Below are positions 7,735 through 19,700 of a DNA stretch of 64,000 nucleotides, one piece after another. Made by a program: the position numbers and the translations under genes. Position 1 is the stretch's first letter, and the number at the start of each line of letters is the position of its first letter. The notes under the pieces are model-generated. The model searched no databases and was not told the origin of the DNA. It saw only the letters and a program-made list of their open reading frames with translations. The DNA is from Elusimicrobiota bacterium (GTDB lineage Bacteria > Elusimicrobiota > Elusimicrobia > FEN-1173), in contig JAEURZ010000003.1 in NCBI GenBank assembly GCA_016788905.1, positions 103,262-167,261 of the forward strand. Direction: 5' to 3'.

Positions 7735-10700
7735 ATGAAGATGGGTCCTGATTGGAAATTTAGAGAGAAGGCGAGGAAATCGCGGTCACGTCCGTTTGTG
7801 TCCGCGGTTTCGTTGGTCACCGCGTTGGGTGTTCTTTTCTCCCAGGCCGTATTTCTTCACCAGCCGGCCATTGCAGCAGAAACTGAGCGGGGACGCGTTT
7901 ATGCCTCCCTTTGGCAAGAGCGCCGAGCGGCCCGGGAAGCCAAGCCACAACCTCTCCTGGCCTGGGCCGGTCCGCAATCTCCGGCACTGCCTCCATTAGA
8001 TCACGCCTTGGACCTTGGTCGTCAACCCTTTGCGGGAACCCCTGCGGCACTTCGCCGCCGCAGGGGACTTCCCCTTTGGACAAAAACTTTGCCTCTGGCT
8101 TGGGCGGAAGTTCAGGCCGTCCATCAAGGGAATGCGAAGGATCCTTGGATTGTATTGATCGAAGATCTCCACAATCAAGAAGAAAGCCAGCGGAATATTT
8201 CCCGTGTTTTGGAGCATATGGGTGAGAAGGCGGGACAAAGGCCTATGTCTGTTGCCATCGAAGGGGGGGCCGGGATCTATGACTTCTCCCCTTTCCGCCA
8301 CGCAGGCCCGCCGGACGCTGTGCGCCGGGCGGCAGATCATTTCCTTAAAAAAGGATGGATCTCCGGTGCCCAGTTCGCCGGACTTACCTCCGACCATTCC
8401 ATCAACTTCTTCGGAGCCGAAGACCCGGTCCTTTATAACGCGAATATAGAGGCCTATCAAACCTCCCGACCTCTCCTCACCCAAACCGACCACGATTTAG
8501 CGGAGGCTGGCCGCCACTTGGCGCAAAGGAAAGGAACGGAACTTTCTGAGAAAGCCAGAATTTTGGATGAGGCACGGACCCAATTTCATGGGGGTTCACT
8601 TCCCATTCAGGACTACCTCTCAAAAGTTTCGGGACTGACCCCCGTTAAACCATCGGGGCAACTGGCGCGATTTTTGAATCTAATGAAACGGGAAGCGGTG
8701 TTGGATTTTGCCGCTGTCGAACGGGAACGTGGAGAACTTTTGGAACGGCTGGCGCGTCAATTGGATCGCCGTTCCTTGGAAGATTTGACTTCCTTGACCG
8801 TGGCTTACCGGGCGGGTGAAGTGACCTATGGGGTCGTCTACGATCAAATTGAAAAGATGGCGAAAAAGGCGGGGATCAGGTTCGGTTCATCTTTTCAGGG
8901 ATACCTGGATTACCTGGCCCAGGCTGAGGCCATCGACCGCCGGGCGTTTCTCAATGAATTGACGGCCTACGAGGAAACGGCGGCCCAATCCTTATTGAGG
9001 AATGAAACGGAACGTCACCTCTGGCGGGAGTCTTCCCAGTTGGTTTTGGCGGATAAACTGGTCCACCAAAACCTCATGGCCCAGGAATGGCAGGACTATG
9101 TAACTTTCTGGGAAACGGAAACGACCACCTCTTTGGGGGGCACCCTCTCCCGCCAGCAGTTAGCCCCCTTTGAAACCTTTTACCGTGTGGCCATGGAACG
9201 GAACGAGGCCCTAGCGGAAGGGGTGAAACGGGTGGCTTCTTCCGCACGGCCCGAAGCCCCAGCCGGCGTTTTAGTGGCCGGCGGGTTCCACACGGAGGGC
9301 ATCACCCAATCCCTCCAGAAAAAAGGATTGAACGTCCTCGTCTTGGCCCCCAAAATCAAAGCCATCAACGGCGAACATTACATGGCCGCCTTTTCCCGGG
9401 ATCGGTCCCCCTTAGACCGCATCCTGGTGGGAGAAAAACTGTTCTTAGCCGCGCCCCAAACCATTGGCGCAGGGCCCAACACGGTCCCACCTTCCGTGAC
9501 CGCCGAAGCTCTGGGACGAAACAATTACTTTATGGGTTTGGTGGACGCCCTGGGTCATTGGGTGGAAGGACAGGCGGAAGTTGTCCTGAATGGAACCCAA
9601 AAATTACACGTTTTTATGGGCGAACGGGCCAAGGTCCTGTCCAAGAAGCTCAAAGGATACGTCCAAGTCGATGGGGGGGACCAATTTGTTGTCATGGCCC
9701 AGCGGGCTACGGCCCTGGCCTTTGCCGTCAGCCTGGCTTTTTCTGTTGTGAACGCCCACTGGAATGGTTGGAATAGACAAAACGATGTCATCCAGTCCGT
9801 GGCCAGCCGGGTTGTGAAAACCTCCCTGGCCGTTCGACCAAAAAAAACGGAGCCGACCTCAGCCGACCTTCCAACCTTGTTATCGAATTCGTTTCTCTTT
9901 CGGTATGATTTGATGAAAGCGTTGGATTTAGGGCAGAGAGAAGAGGCCTATCGTCTCTATAATGAACTTTCTTCCTTGGCTAATCCCCTTTCAGAGCTCT
10001 GCCGCACTCAAACCCAAGAGCAGTTTAACGAAATATGGCGACGGACCTTCCCGAAAATGGCGATAACGGATTCGCCAGAAGAAAAGGAATCACTTCGTCT
10101 TATCCGTCTTGAGCTGATCGAAGAGGGACTCTCAGCGTTTCCCGCAGAATTTCAAGCACGCCTTGACGCGCTTATTGAACAAACTGCTGAAGGGTTTTTC
10201 CCGGGAGACTCCTCCAAGCAAGAATTCATTCGGGATCGACTCAAAAAGAGTCTCACCCCGGGCCATTTTACAGTTTCTTTTCCCCGGGAAATTCTCGATG
10301 AATATTTCCGTGTCGCCGATCTCTATTCGTCCACCAAGGATCCCGCTCAAGGGCAGGTCCTCTCGGCGATCGCACAGGAAATTCGGAAATGTCTGGACCC
10401 CTTAAGTGTGGTGTGGTCACTTGGGACGACGATAGCTGTTGGGGAAGGTAAATTAACCCTCAAAACGTTCTTGTCGGAGGACCAAATTGGGCATGTGTTT
10501 GTACACGAGGTCGTCCATTTAGGGGGATTTCAAGGCTGGTTAAAAATCCCTTATCGAGCGGAACATTTTCCCCATGCCAATCAAATCCTTTATTTATACC
10601 AGGAAAAAGGGGTTGATTATCTAGACAATCCAGCCCTTCTCGCCGAAATGGGCGTGCCCGTTAAAAAATTATTCGACCGGGGTTTTGTTCTGGGCGAGGG

Positions 10701-13700
10701 GGGGGATTTGGGTTTTCTCATTCTCACGGGCGCTTCGGGTGAAAACTACAACTATTTTTCTAACACCCCCCTCTTAAACGAGGCCGCAGGTGTGATGGCC
10801 TTGACGGGGGAAAAGGATCTTTTGTTGACCCCCTACATGGCCCAGCGGGCGACTGGTATCGTCTTGGCGGGGGTCTTGGCTGGACGGGCGTCCAAGGAAC
10901 CAGACTTCAATCCACGCGCTACCATGCGAGGACTCTATGAGTCCCTCCATGATCGATTGGGCCCACCGACCGAAGATGAAAGTCGTTACCTCAAAGAAAC
11001 GGTGCAATTTTTGTCGCAAGTGGCGAAGGGGCTGGCTGGCGCGTCGGTCGTTAAGATGGTTCCGAAGTTGGAGGGGGGGGCCTGGACCGCTCACACATCG
11101 AAAGATTATATCTGTCAAATTAACTACGTTCCCTCGGACCTCTATCCGCGGGGTCCCGGGTCGATTCAGGAAGAAAAGGAGAAAGTCCGCGCCCGGGGAC
11201 TTGCCCACACATTGTGGGCCGTGGAAGGCCCACGCCACGAAAAGAATGATCTCCGTGATCAATCGCCTCTCCTGAAGTCCCCTGGGTTTGAGCCAAAATT
11301 GACCGCCTTCCATGCCCTCTGGAAAGCTCTTCTGCTCCGGGAAATGGTGGCCGGGTTGACGGAATGGAATGACCGAGGTGTTCAAACCTTTTCCCAAATG
11401 GCGGATATGGCCGGTGCTCCCCAATGGATGCATGAACTCTTCCAGCACCGCTACCATTCTGGAAACGAGGACTACGATCGTCTTCTCCTCAGCAGTCTGA
11501 CCTCCAGCGAACAATTTCTTGATGTCCTTATGTATCTCCGCGTCCATTACCAGGGGGGAGAGGTGAGTCTCAATGACCCACGTCTCATGAACCCCCGGGT
11601 TCACGCCGCCTTGACCGAGGCCTTGGGTTCTATGACCCGGGAAGGGGAAAGTGGTTGGGGGAGGGTGCTTTTTGAGGATAACTTTATTTCATCCTCGGAC
11701 TTCCACCCGGCTATCGCGAAGCGGATTTGGCCGGCTTTTAACAAACTGTTTGAAGAGGATGTTCATCAGAAAATGTTGCAGAAGGCCTACGCCAAGATGC
11801 TTCAGGACCGCCAACAGGAACTGAATGAACAGCAACGGGAAGCTTTTCGCAAGGCGATTTTGGAGAACCTGGACAATGAACAACGGAAAGAGCTGGAGGA
11901 ATTTCTCAAAAATTTAAAACCGGAAGAAAAGCAGCAAATAAGGCAACAGGCCCAAGAAGAGATGAACCAACAGATGGGCCAATTTGCGGACTCGATGCAA
12001 CAAAAACTCTTGGGCGAGAAATCCAACCAGCCATCAGGGGAAGGCCAGGGGCAATCCCAGGGACAAGGACAATCGCCAGGAGAGGGACAGGGCGGTGAAA
12101 GGCCGGCGAGCCCATCGGATGGGCAAGGATCTCCTCGAGGGACAGAAACCCGTGGGCTGAGTTCGTCCTCCTCTACGTCACCAGCCTCCCTTAAAGAATC
12201 GATCCAGAAACTCGCCCAAAACCTTGCGACTTTAGAAAAACAGCTTTCAGATTTGGGTCAAAAGGCTCAAGGGCTTGGTGAGGAAGCTCAGGGGGTCGGG
12301 AAGTCGGCCGCGTCACCCACGATCACCGATCAGGGGGAATCCCTGAAAGCAGATGGGAAAGCCATTCAAGAGGGTGTTCATGGTCTCCAACAGGAGGGAC
12401 GCAAATTGGCCCAGGGAGTTGAGGAAGCCCAAGAAAAAGCCGCCCAGGACGCCGCCGGCCTTCCTGTGCCTGGAACCGCGAAACCCGTTGGCGATGCCTT
12501 GGCCGACGCGAGGGAACAATCCGACGAACTTTTAGGAAAACTACAGGAAATTCAACAGAAGGCCAACGATCTCGCCCGGCTCACCCATCGACTGTCTGAA
12601 ACCCTCGGGTCGGATGATGCCACGCTTCCCGGCGACCAAGCCGCGGCCTTACAAAAGGCGGCCCAAAATCTGGAAAAATCCTTAAACGAGGTGGGGCGGA
12701 AGGGTCCCGCCCACGAATTGGAAAAAGCCCTACAAAATGCCCAGCAGGCCGTTCAAAATATCGAAAAATTAATCAATTCCAAGCCCTCGGGTACCAAGCC
12801 GTCCGCAACGCCTTCTAAAGGGGCGTCCCGTCAACAGCCTTCCGGTAGCCAGGAGGAACCGGGGGGCGATGCTCCGGGAACTCCCCAAGCCTCTGGCGGA
12901 GAGCGAACCGGCGATGGGAATTTGAAACCCTTTGAATTGGATGCACCGCCAAACAGTTCGTCCCTATGGGAAAAATCCCCCGAGACCCCCTCCGGTTCTG
13001 TTAAACCAAAGACCGGGGCAACCCCGTTCCAAGGGTTTAGGCCAGAAGATTATGTTGATATTAAAACCGTTTTTCCTGGGTTAACCGCGGAGGAATCGGA
13101 AGAATACCGGCAATTCCGGGCCCCCCACCAGGCCCTCATCGATGAAGTGGCTTCCATCGTTCCCCAGTTGCTCCATTGGAAAGAAGGAGCGGAAATACGG
13201 GGTGAGAAATACCACGGTTTATTAACCGATATCGTTGGGGCACTTACCACGGGCGCAGGCCGTTCCCTTGTTGAACCCTCCAAGCCCCGGGCCCTGAACT
13301 TCACCGTTTTGGTGGATCGAAGTGGAAGTATGGATGATAAACAAAAACAAGAAGCCGTTCAGTTTTTGCTCCTTCTCATGGCGGAGGTGGCTTTTGCCCT
13401 CCAAAAAAGTGTTCCCCGGGGGCCGGAGTTTCGGGACACTTTCCAATTCACCATTGGTTTTTTTGACACCGAAGAGACGCGGTTGATAACCCACAAAACA
13501 AGTGGTCAACTTCGAAGCGAAGGGATCTCCAAAGAGAGCGTCATTTATAAATTGCTTAAGTCCGCCGAGGCCCAGTCGGGAACCGATTTGGCGAACAATC
13601 TTAAAAAATATCACGCCGATCTTTCCCAACATAAACTCCGGAGGCGCCAAGGGGATTCTCCCGCCCGTAAAATCCTGATCGTGACCTCCGATATGGAAGT

Positions 13701-16700
13701 GGGGCAGAACCAGTTCAATTCCATGACTAAAACATTGGAAGGCAACGTCCTTGAAAAGGATTCCAGCCAAAAGGTGTTGACGATCCTGGTCCCCACAGGG
13801 GAAAATGAATATTCGAATCAACTGAAACAGTCCGTTGGGAATAGGGCCATTGTCTTGGACGCGAAACCCTACGGAGATCTCTATCGAAACATCCTCACCG
13901 TTTTCGCGGCGGGGTTAAACCCGGATGTGGCCGTGAGCCCCGAAGCGATTCAACGGATTGGGTTGGACGCTTTACAACGGCGACTTCTTCCCCGGGCCAT
14001 GTCGGGATGGCTCCGTTCCGTTTATAACCCGCTCATTCAAAGGGGCTGGCACAAATCAGCGGCGCTGGTGGCTGGCCTATTGGAAAGTGGCCCGGCCGTG
14101 GCCTTGGGGAATCTCTTGGGGTTTGGGTGGATTTCCCATTCCATTTATTTCATCCTCATTCACCTGGGGAAACCCCTGACGAAATGGGCCCGCGATGCCA
14201 GGGGAGAAAAAATCCTCTCCCCAGAAACAACGCCCCTCACGCTTAACCGATGGCCCTTGATCCTGTTGTATGGATTTTTGGGTGCCGCGTTCCATGTCTG
14301 GGGTGTGGACCTTATCCTCCAATGGGTGGGCCCTTTCCTTTGGCCCATCTTGACGTCCTCTGAATTTCTTCCTTTCACCCAAGCCGGGATCGCTGTCCTT
14401 CTCCATTCGGTTTACAATCTTCTCACTCCCGGTTATCTGGGCATGGCGGGCGCGAACGGAGATGTCCCCTTTGGGGACTATAAGAATTTTTATATTCGAA
14501 AAAAGGGCGGTCTCGATTATTTGGTTTACAAGAACGATACGGAGGAATTGGAATGGCAACGGGCCCCGGATCCGACCCGACCGGGTGTTACCGTTCCCCA
14601 GAAACCCATCGAAAGCATTCCTGACAACGAAGAAACATTGAAGGAAATCATCAAGAGAAATTTCATCAATGGCGCCATTTATATGATGAAAAGCGAAGAC
14701 GGGCGCCGTTGGTTCCGACCGGGATCCGGTTCTGAAATGGAATATTGGGAACAGGACGAAAAGGACGAATGGAGGCAAAAAGAAACCTTCTCTCGGGACA
14801 AAACGCCCACGTTGGTCCGCCGGGGGGACGATGGTCGAAATCAATTCAGAAATGGGGACTCTTCGTTGGCCTGGAGCTGGATCTCGGAACAGCCGGAAAC
14901 CCTGCGCATTCAGGAAAACGGCGGGACAGACCAGCCCGTCACCGGCTGGTCCGGCGAAACCCCCCGGACCCTGGAGCTCAAGAGAATCAGTGACGATGTG
15001 ATTCTTGCTTTTAGCGCCGACGAGCTGAAACCGTCACTTTTTCGACTGGTTCGACACGCAGACGGTTGGCGGGTGGAAGAAAAATTCCTATTAGACTTTA
15101 TTGAACGTCGAGAAAACTTTGTCGGCCTTATCGGACCAACGGGCGTGGGGAAAGAAAAATTCTCAATGGCGTTTGGCCACCTCATGAATTTGCCAGTGGA
15201 TATCATCTCGGGTCATGACAAAATGCAAGCGGACGAATTGCTCTATGAGACCCATATCGGTCGTCCGGAGGCCGGTCGGCAAACGGAGAAGCCCAGCGTC
15301 ATTTCCCGCGCCCTCTACCATGGCGGCATAGCTGTTTTGGATGAGGAGAAAATGATGCGTTCCCCTCCCAAAGACGCTCTCTTGCCGATCATCGCCAATG
15401 GAACGGTCGTTTTAGACCGGAGGACTCAACCTGTTTATCAAAACCCCTGGGGTCGTTTCATGACCACAGCAAACTTTGATCAAGAAAATATTGGAACGGC
15501 GACAACGGGAGAAAAAGCCAAGGCGTGGCTCAGTCGCCAGGACCTTCTGGCTATCGCACCTGCCCGCCCTGAGCAAGAGGCGGTATGGCAACAGGCAAAA
15601 GCCAAAAACAGGTTCCGCAAATCTTTGCCCGTGGCCCTTCAAAAGACCATCGGGGATCTGGTCAATGTCGCCACCCTGATGCGGTTGAAGGTCTGGGGGT
15701 TTCATCCCCAAGCACAGGCCCCTATTATTACCCAGCAGGAGGACGGTGTCTCTATTCATTGGCGCCAGACTTTATTGGGGGAAGGGGGAGCTCGCATGGT
15801 TCCTTCTCTCACGGCTTCCGAACGTCTATCCCGTGCCCCCTCTCCTCGCGTGGTAGAACACATGGCCCACCATTTTGCCGCGTTCCCCATGGACTACGCT
15901 CACCGCAAGTGGTCGGTGGTCCGTCGCTACTTTAATTTCGATGCGGATGACGCCCCGCCCGGTGAATATGAAACCCAGGTAAAGGTTCAGTTTGAACGGA
16001 TAGGATTTAAGGATGAGCAACCGGAGGAAGCGCCTCTCCTGGCCCGAACGTCTTTCGAATATGATTCGCGGGGTGATCGGCATTTTCTGAGGCTCGTTCC
16101 GCGACTTCCCGCGGGCGATCCGGATCCCCGCTGGGATCCCGTGGAACTGGAAATATATGAGGGATCCTGGCTATTGACTGGGGCCTTTGATCGGGACATG
16201 GAACGCTGGATTAAAACGCCAGAAAATAGTCTTCGGATTTATAAGGCTCTTCAGGGGTGGTCCTTGGGTTTACCTCTCTTATTTATCGGGGAGCCCAGTT
16301 CCGGAAAATCGCATCTGGCTGGACTGCTTCAGAATCTTGTCGGGGGAGGACGCCACCAGATCTCTGCAAACAAAGAGACAATGCCGCACAATCTGTTTTA
16401 CGAAAAAGTCATTGGACCCGTTGGAGACCCAGCCTTCGTCACGGTCATGAAACCCCGCCCGATCCTTGAGGCAGGGCTCACGGGCGGTTCTTGTATTATT
16501 GATGAAGCCCATTTCCTTTCCCAGACCATGCAGGGCGCGTTCAATAATGCCCTCTCCTCAGGTTTTTATAACCTGGATGGGAAGCTCTATCGAATGCCCT
16601 ACTTAATCTTTGCCATGAACGAACCGGATGAAGACTACGCCGCCTTGAACGCGGCGTTTGAGGAACGGATGGACTCCCAGCGGTTTTTGCCTCTCCCTCC

Positions 16701-19700
16701 GGAAAAGGTGAAAGAACAAATCCCAGTAATCGAAATACGGGGGGAAACATTCAATGACCGGTTGATTGCAGAATTGGAACTTAATGAACAAGGTCAACCT
16801 GTCCTAAAAGAAGGCAGACCCCATTTCCTCGGTTTGGTGGGTGTCATGGATTATATTCGCCATCATTCTGGGGATTTCCCTCGCCTTTTCTACTTTCGCG
16901 AGTTTAGCCGATTGGTCCTTGGACTGGCCCGCAATGAGGCGGGAGACTTGGAATCATTGTTACGTCAGATCTCGGCGGGTCAACAACCAAGAGTTCTCCC
17001 CCAACGGAAGCTCTTTGAAATCATTCGTGCGGGATGCCGCTGGCCGGAGGGGAGCCCCGACCAAATGGCCAAATGGGACGAGGCCCTTCAAAAAGCCATG
17101 GCCGATGCGGGGTTGTGGAACGATTTGGCCGAATCCGATCCATCCCAGGATGGCCTCCTTCTCTTTCTCAACGGAGAAGGCCTTTTTATCAAAGATTATC
17201 CCCTTCTCTATACGCCAGATTTAGGCGATTTGGCCCCCAAACCTATTCTGGAAGGGCTTCTTTTTCTTCAACGGCGAACCCGAGGAACTCGGGTGGATGG
17301 AGAAATGGCTCGCCTGTCCGATCATCTTCAGTCCCTTCAATCCCGCTGGGCTTCCCTTCCCTTCCCGGAACGGATGGCGGAGGTCCATGTGTTGAGAGAA
17401 ATTCACACGACACTCGGTAAGGTTGTTGATTCTCGTCGTGGGCAACATCTCCCAGGGGTCGTAATAGAGATGGAGCGTCTCCAGGCGGGGATCCGCGCTT
17501 TCCTTTTTTCCGAATCAGTTGATTGGCCCAGTAATTCCCTGGACCCCACCGTGAAACGGGAGGCATGGCTCCAACGTCATTCCTTGGGCACGCCGGGGAA
17601 TTTTGTTTTGGATGACCTCCTGGGCAAAACCCAGGTGTTTCCAGGCGACCCAACCAAGGCTTCCCAGTGGATTGAACAGGCCTCCTCAATTCTCATGGAA
17701 GCCGCCCAAGCGGGAACACGCATTATTCTAAATGCCGTTAATAAAGGAGATCTTAAGGATCTTCCCGAATTGGCGGAAGTATATCTGGAACCCCTGGAGT
17801 CACTGGAAAAATCCCTCCGTGTGGCCCCCGATGCCGTTCCAGACCTCGCGGATACAGTGGCCCAACTTCAACGGGATATTCGGTCCGCCATTGAGGAGCG
17901 ACGAAATCGGACCAGCCTTATCGACGACTTGGCCGATCGGTTGGCTAAATTAAAAGTTGCTTCTACGCCTCAATCAGTTGAAAACCCTTCAGACCGAATT
18001 GATTCGGTTCGAGCGTTGGGTTATGAGATCGCCAGCGCCTTGGGGCGCGCCGTGAATGCGGCGAAAGGTATTGGAAATACCCCAGAGAAACCTGTTCAGG
18101 TCTCGGACGTATCTTCGAATCAGGTTCCGGAAGAAAATCATGGGTATAAGAAAGGCGATTGGATTTCTCTTTCATCATTTTCAGATCATAATTCGGGATT
18201 TGTGACCGCAGCGGGGCCTGCCTTTGCAGGGGCAAACGGCGAATTTATCCAGGATGTCTACATAGATGGGGATTTTCCAGATTCAAAAACGCCATACCTA
18301 ATTATATTTACGATAGATAATGGGAAGAAAAGAGAGATATCTTTTTTAATGCCTGGTTTTTTAATTTTGGGTAAGAATAAGGATGCTTACAGTTCAAATG
18401 CCTTCAGGGATAAAGCCATTGGGGACAACGGGGACATATTTGCCTTAGTTGAAGCAAAAAATGAATACGGGAAATCGGCCCCATTTCTAGTGGCCTTTTA
18501 TAAAGAAAATCATAGGTTATTTGTTAACCATTTTATTAACCTGGCGAATTCCGGTAACCCAAAGGATTCAAGATTTTATTCGAATAACTTTTGGGTGGAT
18601 AAAGAAGGGAATATAGTTGTGTCAATTCAATTTGTTAATAAAAATGGGGTAAAAGAAAACATATTGAGGGTGTTTAAAAAATCGTCTTCCGATGGATTTA
18701 AGGTTCTTGTTACTAAGTCTTTAAATCCTTTAGATCTCCTTGGTGCGGGAATTGATCCACATGCCACGGTCATGTCTACTGGGCTAACCTCGGACGGTCG
18801 TGTTTCCCAAATAATCGACCGGGATTTGGGTGGGGAATCTGCTCTCTATGAAGTGATCTATGAACAGTTTTCATATGATGACCCAAATCCCTCCGTGAAA
18901 GTTGAATCATTCCGTCAACTTGATTCTGATGTTACAGAGAACCCCTTGCCCGCCGGCGTCCCTTCCCCTGAAGGAGGGGAATTGGTGAATGGCGTCTCAG
19001 GAATTGTTCAGACCATGGGGAAGGCCTTGTTGAACATTCTCATTCCCCAACATGAAAGGGTTCTAAACGCCGTTCAAGGGATTTCCCCTACAAACGGTGG
19101 GGATATGATTGAAGAATCGTTGTCAATCAATGACCGCGGGGGAATGGGCGCTGTCAATACGCCGGCGGCTCAGGCCCCTCCCGTTACGAATTCAGTGGAT
19201 TCCGTTATTTCTATTTTGGAAAAAGGTCTTCAACCCCTTATCGATTTGCAGGCGATTCGTCAGGCCCTTTCCCCAACGTCTCCCTCCGATCACGACTCAT
19301 CTGGCCTGCTTCAGACTTTACTGGACGCTGTTTCCGCGCAAGTCCAAAAACCAGCGGTTGCTCCCGAAAAAAGCACCAAACCGGGGACTGTCACGCGGGA
19401 GTCCCTCTGGGAAGAGGTAAGACAATTCATTGAAGCGAAGAAAGAGGCGGCGAAAGAGCTAGGCATGAGAACTTTGGAATTCCATCGTGGATCCGAAACG
19501 CCCAATGAATACTATATGGAAATTATTAATGAAAATTTTTCTCCATCCGCCAGCGTTCCTGTCAAATCCTATACCGTTGGAACTTTTTCTCCGCACAGGC
19601 CACTTAATGATTTGGATGGCTTTCTCGCTTGGGCTGAACCTAAGAATCTTCAGACGGGGAGTGTAGCGGAGACTGAATTATATACAAATAAAGAATCTCT

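Noticed and set aside
10774-11604. A 276-codon antisense frame, and others such as 14077-14844, inside giant gene B
   Set aside because: They are shadows of the coding strand, have no domain features, and the plus-strand frame is continuous with clear domains.
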